Assembly: GCA_030430165.1 (NCBI GenBank)
Contig: JAUIGL010000019.1
Span: 1-64,000 of the forward strand
Length of the DNA: 64,000 nucleotides
Origin: a bacterium
Lineage (GTDB): Bacteria; Desulfobacterota; Binatia; HRBIN30; CADEER01
Reading direction: 5' to 3'
This document shows, piece after piece, positions 34,063 through 44,309 of the stretch (the stretch's first letter is position 1; every line of letters begins with the position of its first letter). The position numbers were made by a program, and so were the translations under genes. Under the pieces are notes generated by a model, which did no database searches, had not been told where the DNA came from, and was given only the letters and a program-made list of their open reading frames with translations.

Positions 34063-34144
34063 GGCGATTGCCGGGCCCGGCACGACGGTTGTAGTCTGCG
34101 ACGCTCGTGACTTCCATCGACCCCTGCGCCCGGGCGCGTACCAG

Positions 34145-37100
34145 ATGCTGACCGTTCATCGAAGCAACCGCGCCGAACGCCTGGTCGAGATGCTCGGCGA
34201 CGTGCTCAGTGAGCGCCCGGCCGGGCCGTTCGAGCAGGAGCACGTCATCGTCCAGGGGCGCGGCATGGAGCGCTGGTTGTCGATGCAGCTGGCGCAGCGC
34301 TTCGGGGTCTGGGCCAATCCGTCCTTTCCGTTCCCGCGACGCTTCCTGCTCGATCTGTTTCGCCAGGCCGACCCGGCGCCGGTGGCTGGCGAAGGGTTCG
34401 AGCCGGAGATCCTCGCCTGGGCGATCGCCGCGGAGCTGCCGGCGATGCTGGCCCAGGCCGAGATGGCGCCGGTGCGCGCCTATCTCGGCGCCGACTGGGA
34501 CGAGGGGCGCCTCTTGTCCTTGTCGCAGCGGATCGCGCGGACCTTCGACGATTACGTCGTTTTCCGCCCGGCGATGGTGACGGCCTGGGAACGGGGCGGC
34601 GACGGCGGCTGGGAAGCGGCGTTGTGGCGCCGTTTGGTCGAGAAGCTCGGTGCCCGGCACGTCGCCAACCGCGCTCAGGCGTTGCTGGCGCGTCTCGATG
34701 CAGCGACGGTCGAAGGCGATGCCTTGCGGATTCCGGCGCGGCTCTGCGTGTTCGGCGTGTCGACTCTGGCTCCCCTGTATCTGAGCATCGTCGCCCGCCT
34801 GGCGGAGCGGTCCGACGTTCACCTCTTCGTACTCAGCCCCTCGCAGGAGTACTGGTCGGGTCTACGCGCGCGGCGCGACGTCGTCATCGACCTGGCGCGT
34901 ATGTCGCCGGCCGAGGATCTCGCCGACGGCGACGTCATCGAGCGCGAGGTCGGCAATCGGCTGCTCGCTTCGCTGGGGCGGATCGGTGGCGAGTTTCAGG
35001 CATTGCTCGAGGCGGCCGGAGATTTCGCGGAAGAGGACGCGTTCGACGACCCGCAGGTCGCGGGTGAGACCTCGGTCCTGCCGGTGCTGCAGTCCGACAT
35101 GCTCCACCTGCGCTACCGCGGCGCCGTGGTGGAGCGACTGCCGTACTCGGCGGACGACCCCTCCTTCGAGGTGCACTCCTGCCATGGGCCGATGCGCGAA
35201 GTGCAGGTCTTGCACGACCGCCTGCGGGCCATGTTCGATCGCGACCCGAGCCTGCGGCCGCGCGACGTGATCGTCATGACCCCGGACATCGATGGCCTGG
35301 CTCCCTACGTCGAGGCGGTGTTCGACAGCGGCGAGGGGGATCGCAGCATTCCGTTTCGTATCGCCGACCGCAGCCCGGACGCGACCAGCGAGGTGTTCGA
35401 TGCCTTCACCGAGATCGTCGGTCTGCTGGCGGGAAGGGTCACGTCGGCGGGCGTAGCCGATCTGCTTCGTCTGCAGGTGGTACGCGCGCGCTTCGGCTTC
35501 GACGACGCCGAGGTAACCCTAGTCCGCGACTGGATCGATGGGAGCGAAATCCGCTGGGGGATCGATGCCGAGGACCGCGCCGCGCGCGGTCACCCCGCGG
35601 TCGACCAGAACACCTGGCAATTCGGCCTGCGGCGCCTGTTCCTCGGCTACGCGATCGGCGACGCGGAGGCCGACGCCGACGTGCCGTACGCTCCGTACGA
35701 CGACCTCGAAGGAGGCGACGGAGCCACCCTGGGCAAGCTCGCCGAGCTCTGTCGCCGCTTGTTTGCCCACGCGGCGCGCCTGCAGGGCCCGCTCGCGGTC
35801 TCGGAATGGCCGGAGCTGGTCGCGGCGATTACCGACGACCTGATTTGGAACGAGGGCTACGCCGCCTTCCAGGTGCAGTCGCTGCGCGCCGCGGCAACCG
35901 TGATCAGCGCGCGCGCTGCTGCGGCCGGTTACCAGGGCAGCGCCGATTCGGCGACGATGGTTCGCATGATCGGCGACGAGTTGCGGCTCTACGCGCCAGC
36001 CCGCGGGTTTCTCTCCGGCGAAGTGACGTTCTGCGAGTTGGTGCCGATGCGAACGATCCCGTTTCGCGTGGTTTGCCTGGTTGGAATGAACGACGGCGCA
36101 TTCCCGCGCAACGAGCGTCGCCCCGATTTCGACCGCATCGGCCAGCGGCGTTGCTGGGGCGACCGCTCACTGCGCGACGACGACCGCTACATGTTTCTCG
36201 AGGCACTGCTGTCGGCGCGCGAGACGTTCTACGTCAGCTACGTCGGGCAGGACGCGCAGTCGAACACCGAGGCACCGCCCTCGGTGGTCGTGCAGGAGCT
36301 GGTCGACGCCGTCCTCGAGTCGTTCTCAGGCGTCGATGCGGACAGCTTGGTGGCGCGTCACCCGATGCAGTCGTTCAATCGCCGCTACTTCACCGCAGCC
36401 GACGACGGGCCCGACCGTCACCTGGTGTCCTACTCGAAATCCGCCTACCAGGGGGCGCTGGCCTTGGCTTCGCCGCGCACCGCTGCGGGTGCCTTCGTCA
36501 CTGCCGCCGCCGCCGCGGCCGAGCCGGTGCTCGCCGTCGATGACCTGGTCGCCTTCTTCGAGCATCCCACCCGCACCTACCTCCAGCGACGGCTGCGCTT
36601 GTACCTCGGCGGAGACCTCGGCGCTCTCGAGACGCGCGAGCCGCTCGACCTCGACGCGCTCGAGAGATGGAAGCTGGGCGACGCGATGCTGAATCGAGCT
36701 TTGGGCGGCCAAGTTGTTGATTTCGCGTCTGTAGCGCGGCTAGGGTCGCTTCCGGTTGGGAGCCTGGGGGAGATCGTCTACGAGCAGATCGAGAGCGCGG
36801 TCTCGCAGATTGCGACGGTCGGGCGCGGCGCCGAATCGCGCTTGGTGGCGATCGATCGGCCGCTCGCCGGGTTTCGCGTCAGCGGCACGATCGAGACGGT
36901 CGACGACCACCAGCAGCGCTGGTCGCAGTACTCCAAGCTCGGCGGCAGGCTGGAGCTGGCGCTGTGGATTCGTCACCTGCTGCTCTGCCACGAGCTGCCC
37001 GAGGCGGCGATCCGCTCGCACCTGGTGGGGCGGCTCGCCAAGGGCGCGGGGATGATTACGTTCGAGCCTTGCGCTGCGGCCGAGCAGATTCTGGAGGGCC

Positions 37101-37393
37101 TCGTCTCTCTCTATGCCGAAGGCATGCGCTTGCCGCTTCCGCTGTTCCGCAACGCATCGCGCGCCTTTGTCGAAAAACTCGCCAAGACGGGCAGCGCCGA
37201 CGGTGCTCGCAGGGCCGCGGAGCGCGGCTTTCGCGGCGATGCCTTCGACGACAGCAGCGACCCGTACGTGCGCCAGGTCTACGGCGAACGCAATCCCTTC
37301 AGCGCCGGGGATCCGGCGGCGGACGACGCCGCTCGCATCGCTCGGATCGTCTACGAGCCGTTGCTCGCGGCACGCAACGAGGAACAACTGTGA
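34145..37393 (+). CDS. recC: Exodeoxyribonuclease V gamma subunit (RecC)
   Basis: 1082 residues from ATG 34145, where the protein begins MLTVHRSNRAERLVEML as in other RecC proteins; an open frame further upstream overlaps xth. RecC is a catalytically dead helicase/nuclease fold that splits duplex DNA ends and recognises Chi. Visible landmarks are EHVIVQGRGMERWLSMQLA near residue 35, CHGPMREVQVLHDRL, PFRVVCLVGMNDGAFPR and the C-terminal nuclease-like region with NPFSAGDPAA. Length matches the family. Its stop overlaps the recB GTG start by 4 bases (GTGA), so stoichiometric translation is likely. Confidence 0.95.
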   Translation: MLTVHRSNRAERLVEMLGDVLSERPAGPFEQEHVIVQGRGMERWLSMQLAQRFGVWANPSFPFPRRFLLDLFRQADPAPVAGEGFEPEILAWAIAAELPAMLAQAEMAPVRAYLGADWDEGRLLSLSQRIARTFDDYVVFRPAMVTAWERGGDGGWEAALWRRLVEKLGARHVANRAQALLARLDAATVEGDALRIPARLCVFGVSTLAPLYLSIVARLAERSDVHLFVLSPSQEYWSGLRARRDVVIDLARMSPAEDLADGDVIEREVGNRLLASLGRIGGEFQALLEAAGDFAEEDAFDDPQVAGETSVLPVLQSDMLHLRYRGAVVERLPYSADDPSFEVHSCHGPMREVQVLHDRLRAMFDRDPSLRPRDVIVMTPDIDGLAPYVEAVFDSGEGDRSIPFRIADRSPDATSEVFDAFTEIVGLLAGRVTSAGVADLLRLQVVRARFGFDDAEVTLVRDWIDGSEIRWGIDAEDRAARGHPAVDQNTWQFGLRRLFLGYAIGDAEADADVPYAPYDDLEGGDGATLGKLAELCRRLFAHAARLQGPLAVSEWPELVAAITDDLIWNEGYAAFQVQSLRAAATVISARAAAAGYQGSADSATMVRMIGDELRLYAPARGFLSGEVTFCELVPMRTIPFRVVCLVGMNDGAFPRNERRPDFDRIGQRRCWGDRSLRDDDRYMFLEALLSARETFYVSYVGQDAQSNTEAPPSVVVQELVDAVLESFSGVDADSLVARHPMQSFNRRYFTAADDGPDRHLVSYSKSAYQGALALASPRTAAGAFVTAAAAAAEPVLAVDDLVAFFEHPTRTYLQRRLRLYLGGDLGALETREPLDLDALERWKLGDAMLNRALGGQVVDFASVARLGSLPVGSLGEIVYEQIESAVSQIATVGRGAESRLVAIDRPLAGFRVSGTIETVDDHQQRWSQYSKLGGRLELALWIRHLLLCHELPEAAIRSHLVGRLAKGAGMITFEPCAAAEQILEGLVSLYAEGMRLPLPLFRNASRAFVEKLAKTGSADGARRAAERGFRGDAFDDSSDPYVRQVYGERNPFSAGDPAADDAARIARIVYEPLLAARNEEQL

Positions 37394-40300
37394 GCACTCC
37401 CGAGCTCGACCACTTCGCCGCCGACCTCGACGGCACCGTGCTGGTGGAGGCCAGTGCCGGCACCGGCAAGACCTATGCGATCGAGATGCTCTACCTGCGC
37501 CTGCTGCTCGAGCGCGGCATGGACCCAGAGCAGATCGTCGTCGTCACCTACACCAACGCCGCCGCGGCCGAGCTGCGCCAGCGGGTTCGCGCCCGGGTGC
37601 GCGCGGCGCACGAGTTCCTCGCCGGCGATGCCGAGGCGAGCGAGCCCTGGATGCAGTACCTCGAGCAGCGACCCGATCGAGACGCCGCCATCAAGCAACT
37701 GTTGACCGCCCTGTTCGGCTTCGATCGCGCGTCGATATCCACCATCCACGGTTTCTGTCAGCGAGTCCTCGTCGAGCACGCCTTCGACAGCGGCGCGACC
37801 TTCGATCTGCAGATGACGGCGGACCAAACTCCGATCGTCGACGAGGTGGTTCGCGACTTCGTCGCCGCCAGGTTGGTCACGGCGCCGCGCGCGCTGGCTG
37901 CCGCGGTCTGGGGGCAGGGCGCCCTGCAGGGCATGGAGCGCTTTGCCGCGCTGGTGGCGGCGCAGCCAGAGCTCGACGTGGTGCCGCAAGCGGAGGCGCC
38001 GTCGGACACGTTCGAGGAATGGCGGCGCGAGCTCGAGGCCGCTCGCACGCTTTGGCGACAGCGGCGCGAGGAGATCTGCGCGCTGCGCGTAGATGAGCGG
38101 GTTCTCAAGAAACCCAGTCGCATGGATCGCGCCACCGTCGTTGCCGGGCTCGATACCGCGTTTGCCGACGGCGATTACTTCGCCAGCAAGCGTTGGCCGG
38201 ACTTGTACAAAATCACCGCCGAATACCTCGAACAGGCGACGCTCAAGAAGCACAAGGCCGAGACCCCGACGCATCCCTTCTTCGATAGCTGCCAGCGGCT
38301 CTGCGACCTGGAACGAGAGCTCGAGTCGGCGTTCCGGGCATCTTTGTTTGGCGAGCTGGCGGACTACGCGCGCGGCGAATTGCCGCGGCGCAAGCTGCAG
38401 CGCGGAGTCGCCTACTTCGACGACCTGCTGGTCGAGTTGCGTGCGGCGCTGCGCTCGGATCGCGGGACACAACTGGCGAGCAAGCTGCGCGCGCGCTTCG
38501 GCGCGGCGCTGATCGACGAGTTTCAGGACACCGACCCGGTGCAGTACGAGATCTTCAGGCGCGCCTTCGCCGAAGGTGGCTTGCCGCTGATCCTGATCGG
38601 CGATCCCAAGCAGAGCATCTACTCGTTTCGCGGCGCCGACGTGCGCACCTACGTCGCCGCGGGGCGCGAGGCAAAGCAGCGGTACACGCTCAACACCAAC
38701 CGCAGGTCGAGCGACCGTCTGGTCGCCGGGGTCAACCAGCTGTTCGCGGTGGAGAACGCCTTTCTGGTCGATGGCATCGACTTCGCACCGGCGCTGCCGA
38801 GCGAGAAGGTAGCCGAGATCGGCGGCGATCCCGGCGGCTTGGCGATCCTTCGCTGTGAAGCTCCGGAGGCTCCGCCAAGAGAGAGATCGGGCGGCGGGCC
38901 GTACCGGCGAGCGATCCTTCGCGCCCTGCCGACGCGCATCGTTTCCCTGCTCGACGGACCGGCGACGATCGACGACCGCGGCGTTCGCGCCGGTGACATC
39001 GCAGTGCTCTGCCGCACCAACGCCGAGGCGGCCGAGTTGCAGGTGGAGCTGCGCAACCGTGGCGTACCGACCGTGTTGCACGGCGACCGCAGCGTGTTCG
39101 AAGCTCCGGAGGCGGAGGAGATGTCGCGCGTGCTGCGTGCTCTCGTCGACCCGCGCGACGCGGCCGCGGTGCGCTCCGCCCTGTGCACCGGTTTGTGCGG
39201 GCGCAACGGCGACGATCTTCTGCGGATCGAGGCGGAGGAGGCGGAGGAAGAGTGGCAGGGGTGGATCGATCGCTTCGACGCCTGGCGCGAGCGGTGGCTC
39301 GATCACGGCTTCATGTCGGCATTTCGAGCGTTGATCGATCACTGCGAATCGACCGACCGGCTGTTGCGGATCGACGGCGGCGAACGCCGCCTGACCAACT
39401 ATCTGCACATCGCCGAGCTGCTGCAGGTGGCCTCGCGCCGACTGCGCGCCGGGCCGCTCGGGCTGCTGGATTGGCTGACGTTGATGTCCTCCGATGCCTC
39501 GGCGCGCGGCGAGATGGCGGCGGAGGACGTTCAGATCCGCCTGGAGAGCGACGAGGACGCGGTCATCCTGACGACCATCCACAAGAGTAAGGGGCTACAG
39601 TATCCGATCGTTTTCGTCCCCTACCTGTGGAATTCGAGCGCGCGCGGTGGACGCTCCGATTGGTTCCGGGTTTTCGCCTCGGCGGAGAACCGGCGCGCGG
39701 TCTACGTCGACGCGCCGCTTCCCGACGAGATCAAGAACACCGCCGCTCTCGATCAGATGGCGGAGGACATGCGGCTCGCCTACGTGGCGCTGACCCGCGC
39801 GCAGCGTGCCTGCTTCGTGTTCACCACCGACTACGCCGCCGACAATCCGGAGAAGTCGCCGATCGGCCGTCTGCTCGCCGAGCGGTTGAGCGATGGTCCG
39901 CCGCGAGACGGCGATGCGATCCGCTTCGAGCCGCTGCCCGAGGGGGAGCCGTCGCTGAGCGTCGATGGCGATCGCGGGCCGCGCTTGAGCCCGCCGCCGG
40001 CGCCGCCGGAGATTCGGCGCGGTTGGCGCGTCTCCAGCTTCTCCGGCCTGACCCGGCGCGCCGAGGAGCTCGCCAGCGAAGAGGAAGAGGGCCTCGACCG
40101 CGACGCCGTCGAGGAGGCGCCCATCGCGCGATCGCTCGACGAGGCGGCCGAGGTGCCGCTCGCCGACCTCGGCGCCGGCCCGCGATTCGGTGTGATGGTC
40201 CATTCGGTGCTGGAGAACATCGACTTCGCCGCGGTCGACGTCGAAGTGGTCGGCGAGACGGCGCGGCGCTACGCGGTCGGCCAGCGCCTCGGCTCCAGCC

Positions 40301-40917
40301 AGCTCGAAGTGCTGACTGACGCGTTGGCGGAGATCGTCCGCGCGCCCTTGCTCGGCGATGCCCCGGAGCTGTCGCTTGCGGCGGTCGACCGTGCGCACAG
40401 GCTCGACGAGCTCGAGTTCATTCTGCCGGTGGCGCCGAACGGCGCAAAGCGGCTGGATCCGGTGCGCCTCGCCGAGGTGTTGGCACGCCATCCCGATGCG
40501 GTCGAGCCGACCTATGTCGAGCGGGTGGGGCGGCTCGACTTCAAGGCATTCGCCGGCTTTCTCCGCGGCTTCGTCGATCTCGTCTTCGAGCACGCGGGCC
40601 GCTGGTACGTCGTCGACTACAAGTCGAACTTCCTCGGCCGCAGTTGGGGCGACTACGCGCCGCGCCGGCTGGCTGCTTCCATGCACGAGCACGACTACTA
40701 TCTGCAGTACCTGCTCTACGTGGTTGCCGTCGACCGCTACCTGCGGCTGCGCCAGCCGGGCTACGACTACGAGACTGGGTTCGGCGGAGCGCTCTACCTG
40801 TTTCTTCGCGGAATGACGCCGCGTTTGGCGGGCAACGGAGTTTTTCACGATCGGCCGCCGGCGCGGCTGATCGCGGAGCTGTCGTCGCTGTTCGCCGGAG
40901 GCGACGCGCATGGCTGA
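37390..40917 (+). CDS. recB: Exodeoxyribonuclease V beta subunit (RecB)
   Basis: 1175 residues. UvrD-like helicase motifs are clear: Walker A VEASAGTGKTYAIE (about 19-31), VTYTNAAAAELR, LIDEFQDTDPVQYEIF, GDPKQSIYSFRGAD, LTTIHKSKGLQYPIVFVP and RLAYVALTRAQ. The C-terminal nuclease domain keeps the acidic metal ligands and RWYVVDYKSN (about residue 1075), so it should cut DNA. With RecC and RecD it processes double-strand ends for RecA loading. The start is GTG overlapping the recC stop, and the stop region overlaps recD by 8 bases. Confidence 0.96.
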   Translation: MSTPELDHFAADLDGTVLVEASAGTGKTYAIEMLYLRLLLERGMDPEQIVVVTYTNAAAAELRQRVRARVRAAHEFLAGDAEASEPWMQYLEQRPDRDAAIKQLLTALFGFDRASISTIHGFCQRVLVEHAFDSGATFDLQMTADQTPIVDEVVRDFVAARLVTAPRALAAAVWGQGALQGMERFAALVAAQPELDVVPQAEAPSDTFEEWRRELEAARTLWRQRREEICALRVDERVLKKPSRMDRATVVAGLDTAFADGDYFASKRWPDLYKITAEYLEQATLKKHKAETPTHPFFDSCQRLCDLERELESAFRASLFGELADYARGELPRRKLQRGVAYFDDLLVELRAALRSDRGTQLASKLRARFGAALIDEFQDTDPVQYEIFRRAFAEGGLPLILIGDPKQSIYSFRGADVRTYVAAGREAKQRYTLNTNRRSSDRLVAGVNQLFAVENAFLVDGIDFAPALPSEKVAEIGGDPGGLAILRCEAPEAPPRERSGGGPYRRAILRALPTRIVSLLDGPATIDDRGVRAGDIAVLCRTNAEAAELQVELRNRGVPTVLHGDRSVFEAPEAEEMSRVLRALVDPRDAAAVRSALCTGLCGRNGDDLLRIEAEEAEEEWQGWIDRFDAWRERWLDHGFMSAFRALIDHCESTDRLLRIDGGERRLTNYLHIAELLQVASRRLRAGPLGLLDWLTLMSSDASARGEMAAEDVQIRLESDEDAVILTTIHKSKGLQYPIVFVPYLWNSSARGGRSDWFRVFASAENRRAVYVDAPLPDEIKNTAALDQMAEDMRLAYVALTRAQRACFVFTTDYAADNPEKSPIGRLLAERLSDGPPRDGDAIRFEPLPEGEPSLSVDGDRGPRLSPPPAPPEIRRGWRVSSFSGLTRRAEELASEEEEGLDRDAVEEAPIARSLDEAAEVPLADLGAGPRFGVMVHSVLENIDFAAVDVEVVGETARRYAVGQRLGSSQLEVLTDALAEIVRAPLLGDAPELSLAAVDRAHRLDELEFILPVAPNGAKRLDPVRLAEVLARHPDAVEPTYVERVGRLDFKAFAGFLRGFVDLVFEHAGRWYVVDYKSNFLGRSWGDYAPRRLAASMHEHDYYLQYLLYVVAVDRYLRLRQPGYDYETGFGGALYLFLRGMTPRLAGNGVFHDRPPARLIAELSSLFAGGDAHG

Positions 40918-42751
40918 TCCGCGCGCGGAGCTGCAGCGGCTGCGCGGCGCCGGCGTCGTCGGCGACCTCGATTGGCACTTCGCCACGACGTTGACCGCAG
41001 CGCTCGGCGAAGCCGACGAGCGCGTAGGTCTTGCCGCCGGGCTGGTGAGTCGCGCTCTCTCTCAGGGACACGTTTGCCTGGATCTGCGCCAGCTGTGTGC
41101 CGATCCGGCACTGGCGACCGAGGATGGCTCCGCCTGCGGGGTCGCGGTTCCCGCGCTCGACGAGTGGCTGGACGCTCTGCGGGCGAGTCCGCTGTGCGGC
41201 GCCGGTGGAGTGCTTTCACCGCTGGTGCTGGAGGACGCGCGCCTCTACACGCGCCGCTACTGGCGCTACGAAACGGCGCTGGCGGAGACCGTTCGCCGGC
41301 GATGTCGCGAAGTCGATCCCGGGCTCTCCGCGTCCGCGGTGCGCAGCCTGATCGATCGACACTTCGGTGCGGCCAGCGGTGATCCGGATTGGCAGCGGAT
41401 CGCGGCGACAGTGGCGGTGTATCGGAGCTTCTGTATCGTTTCCGGGGGACCCGGCACCGGCAAGACCTTCACCGTGGCGAAGATGCTGTGCGTGCTCGCC
41501 GAGATCGAGCGATCGGCGCGCGACCGGCTTCCAGACGTCGTCCTGATGGCGCCGACCGGCAAGGCCGCGCAACGCCTCGGTGAGTCGATGCTCGGCGCCG
41601 CCGAGTCGATTGATGCTCCGCCGGAGGTGCTCGCCCTGTTGGGGCAGCGGCCGACCACCATCCACCGCGCTCTCGGGCGGCGGCCGCGCACCCGGACCCG
41701 GTTCCGCCACGATCGCTCGAATCCGCTGCAGGCCGACGTCGTCGTCATCGACGAGGCCTCGATGGTCGACATGGCCCTGATGTCGCGCGCCCTCGACGCG
41801 GTGCCGCTCGACGCGCGCGTCGTCCTTCTCGGCGACCGCGATCAGCTCGCCTCGGTCGAAGCGGGCGCGATCCTCGCGGATCTCTACGGCGACGCCGATC
41901 GCCACGCCTATAGCGCGGAATTTGCGGCTCGACTGGCGGAGGCGGGAAGCGAAGTTCTCGGCGCCGCGACGGCGCCGCCGATCCGCGACGGCATCGTGTC
42001 GCTGCGGCGCAACTACCGCTACGGCGCCGACAGCGCGATCGGCCGACTGGCGGCGGCGATCAACCGAGGAGCCGAGGACGAGGTGCTCGACCTGCTCGTG
42101 TCGCAGGCGGACTCGCAAGTCGAGTTGCGACCGTCGCTCGAGCACGGCGTCGCACCGCTGCTCGACAGCGCCGTCGCCGGGCTCGCCGGATCGTTCTCGG
42201 GCTCTCCGCAAGAGCGCCTGCAGTGCTTGCGCCGCTTCCGCATTCTTTCGCCGCTGCGCCGCGGGCCGTTTGGAGTCGAGGAGCTCAACCGCCAGGCCGA
42301 GGCTCGGCTGCGCAGTGAGCGGTTGATCGCGACCGGCGAAGAGCTGTACCCGGGCAAGCCGATCATGGTGGTGCAGAACGATGTCGAGATCGGGCTGTTC
42401 AACGGCGATGTCGGGGTCTTGGTCGACAGCGAGGGAGGCGGCCATCGCGCGGTGTTTGCCGACGGCGACGACGTGCGGCTGGTATCGTTGGCGCGTATCC
42501 CGGCGTTCGAGACGGTCTACGCGACCACCGTGCACAAGAGCCAGGGGTCGGAGTTCGAGGAGGTCTCGGTGGTGCTTCCCGACCGGATCTCGCCGTTGCT
42601 GACCCGCGAGCTGATGTACACCGCGGTGACCCGAGCGCGGCGCCGTGTCGTCATCTACGGCGCTGCCGAGGTGGTTGCCGCGGCGGTCGGCCGCCGCGTC
42701 GCGCGCGCGTCGGGCTTGCGCAGCCGCCTCTGGGGCGGCTCCGCGGAGTGA
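40910..42751 (+). CDS. recD: Exodeoxyribonuclease V alpha subunit (RecD)
   Basis: 613 residues, starting inside the end of recB. The SF1B helicase motifs are present: Walker A VSGGPGTGKTFTV (about 176-188), APTGKAAQRL, VVVIDEASMVDMALM, LLGDRDQLASVEAG, SLRRNYRYG and YATTVHKSQGSEFEEV near the C-terminus with YTAVTRARR. The N-terminal 150 residues are the RecB-interacting region. It completes the recC-recB-recD operon; there is no recombination-related gene after it. Confidence 0.96.
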   Translation: MADPRAELQRLRGAGVVGDLDWHFATTLTAALGEADERVGLAAGLVSRALSQGHVCLDLRQLCADPALATEDGSACGVAVPALDEWLDALRASPLCGAGGVLSPLVLEDARLYTRRYWRYETALAETVRRRCREVDPGLSASAVRSLIDRHFGAASGDPDWQRIAATVAVYRSFCIVSGGPGTGKTFTVAKMLCVLAEIERSARDRLPDVVLMAPTGKAAQRLGESMLGAAESIDAPPEVLALLGQRPTTIHRALGRRPRTRTRFRHDRSNPLQADVVVIDEASMVDMALMSRALDAVPLDARVVLLGDRDQLASVEAGAILADLYGDADRHAYSAEFAARLAEAGSEVLGAATAPPIRDGIVSLRRNYRYGADSAIGRLAAAINRGAEDEVLDLLVSQADSQVELRPSLEHGVAPLLDSAVAGLAGSFSGSPQERLQCLRRFRILSPLRRGPFGVEELNRQAEARLRSERLIATGEELYPGKPIMVVQNDVEIGLFNGDVGVLVDSEGGGHRAVFADGDDVRLVSLARIPAFETVYATTVHKSQGSEFEEVSVVLPDRISPLLTRELMYTAVTRARRRVVIYGAAEVVAAAVGRRVARASGLRSRLWGGSAE

Positions 42752-42853
42752 GCAGGCGGGTTCTGGCAATCGCGTGGCCGTCAGAGGATTCCCTGATTGC
42801 TCGCTCCGGTCTGCCGGACGTATAGCTGTGGCACGTCGAACTGGGGGGAGCTT

Positions 42854-43660
42854 ATGACCTGGCGGGAGCGCTACGAGCGACACAAGGACGCGATGCGGGT
42901 TGGCGACGTCATCGCCTGCGGCGGTCATGGCCTTCTGTCGCGCTTGATCATGACGAGCTCGGGGTCGCCGGTCTCGCACGCCTGCATGGTTTCGAGCGAG
43001 GCCGAGGGCGACCGCGGGCCGTTGGTTCTCGAGGCGACCCGGAGTGACGGCGATCTCGCCGGCAAGCAGGGGGTCGGCGAAGACCCTCTGGCTCATTTTC
43101 TCCAGGAGTACGAAGGTGACGTCTGGTGGCTGCCGCTCGCCGTCGGCCCGCAAAGGATCCCGCCAACTTTTGAGCGCGCTGCCTTCGATCGGTTCGTCGA
43201 CCAGGTCATCGGCACTCCCTTCGACGACGTCGACGGCGCCCTCTCGGTGGTGCGAGACGTGTTCGACAACATGCTGCAGATCACCGACCGCAGCCTGTTT
43301 CCGGATACCGATCGCTTTTTCTGCTCGGAGCTCGTCGTCTACGCTCTGCAGGTCGCCGGCGTCGTCGATCCGAACATCGACTCCTCGATCACGTCGCCCA
43401 AGGACCTCTGCGGCTTTTCCATTTACGGCGGGCCGGCGGTGCCGCTGAAGGGCAATGCCGCGCTCGATCTGGTGGTCGACGGTGGCACCCTCGGCCGCAA
43501 CATGACGGATCTGGCAGCCGCAGCTCTCACCAAGGAGCACTTCGGCGAGGCGCGCCGGCTGACGATTTCGTCGCGCGACGTCAAGCGCCGCCTCGAGAAG
43601 CGCCAGAGCGACATCGAACGGCTGCGCCAGGGGGTCGTAGAGAGTCGCGGTCACCGCTAA
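42854..43660 (+). CDS. Permuted papain-fold (NlpC/P60- or YiiX-like) protein
   Basis: 268 residues from ATG 42854, preceded by GGGGGGAG. The sequence places the His motif first (GDVIACGGHGLL...SPVSHACMVS) and the Cys motif late (DRFFCSELVVYALQVAG), the order seen in circularly permuted NlpC/P60 and LRAT-like hydrolases. No signal peptide or membrane helix is apparent, so it may act in the cytoplasm. The C-terminal 50 residues are charged and helical (DVKRRLEKRQSDIERLRQ) and may form a coiled coil. Substrate is unknown: a peptide, lipid or amide are all possible. It follows recD by 102 bases with its own ribosome site. Confidence 0.75.
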   Translation: MTWRERYERHKDAMRVGDVIACGGHGLLSRLIMTSSGSPVSHACMVSSEAEGDRGPLVLEATRSDGDLAGKQGVGEDPLAHFLQEYEGDVWWLPLAVGPQRIPPTFERAAFDRFVDQVIGTPFDDVDGALSVVRDVFDNMLQITDRSLFPDTDRFFCSELVVYALQVAGVVDPNIDSSITSPKDLCGFSIYGGPAVPLKGNAALDLVVDGGTLGRNMTDLAAAALTKEHFGEARRLTISSRDVKRRLEKRQSDIERLRQGVVESRGHR

Positions 43661-43670
43661 GATCGTCGGC

Positions 43671-44231
43671 ATGCTGGGCCGACGATTCGAGCAGGCTCTG
43701 GTGTTCGCCGCGCGGCGCCACGAGGACCAGCGCCGCAAGGGCACCGACATTCCCTACGTCTCGCACCTTCTCGCGGTTTGCGCGCTGGTCGTCGAGGCGG
43801 GTGGCGACGAGGACTGCGCGATCGCCGCGCTGTTGCACGATGCGGTCGAGGACCAGAAGGCCACGGCAGCCGAGATCGAAGCCCTGTTTGGCGGCGAGGT
43901 GGCGGGAGTCGTCGTCGAGTGTTCGGACACCGACGAGGAGCCGAAACCGCCGTGGCGCGAGCGCAAGCAAGCGTTCCTCGCGCGCATGGCCGAGCTGTCG
44001 GATCGCGCCCGCCTGGTGGTGGCCGCCGACAAGCTGCACAACGCCAGTGCGACTCTGGCCGATCTCGCGGCCGGCGATGCGGGCCTCTGGGAAAAGTTCA
44101 ACGGCGGTCGCGAAGGGACCCTGTGGTACTACCGGAGTATTGCCGACGCGCTCGGCTCCGACGACGCTCTGTCGAGAAGACTGGCGGCGACGGTCGACCG
44201 GCTCGAGGAGCTCGCCGCCCGCCAGCCGTAG
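43671..44231 (+). CDS. HD-domain phosphohydrolase, MESH1/SpoT-hydrolase-like
   Basis: 186 residues. The HD motif is LLHDAVED (His56-Asp57, with Glu60-Asp61), an upstream metal His is His32 in YVSHLLAV, and the later Asp lies in VVAADKLHNA, the arrangement of RelA/SpoT hydrolase domains and of the small alarmone hydrolase MESH1. The Glu-Asp pair needed for (p)ppGpp hydrolysis is retained. There is no synthetase domain, so it would be a hydrolase-only protein; NADPH phosphatase activity known for animal MESH1 is a further possibility. It follows the papain-fold gene by 10 bases, and the two may be cotranscribed. Confidence 0.83.
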   Translation: MLGRRFEQALVFAARRHEDQRRKGTDIPYVSHLLAVCALVVEAGGDEDCAIAALLHDAVEDQKATAAEIEALFGGEVAGVVVECSDTDEEPKPPWRERKQAFLARMAELSDRARLVVAADKLHNASATLADLAAGDAGLWEKFNGGREGTLWYYRSIADALGSDDALSRRLAATVDRLEELAARQP

Positions 44232-44309
44232 GCCGGCGCGGCGCCGGGGTGGTGCGAGCGTCGCGCCGGGCGTTTGCAACCCGCGTTCGACTGGTGTTTG
44301 AACGGACGG

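Noticed and set aside
34004-34144. Earlier start for recC overlapping xth
   Set aside because: The family N-terminus begins at 34145, and the extra residues overlap the xth start without similarity.
34145-44231. Anti-phage island made of RecBCD and the hydrolase genes
   Set aside because: recC-recB-recD with xth is ordinary repair machinery, all domains are standard, and no toxin, sensor or integrase is present. The kinase-ATPase at 50414 was likewise considered as a defence STAND protein but fits PknK-type regulators better.
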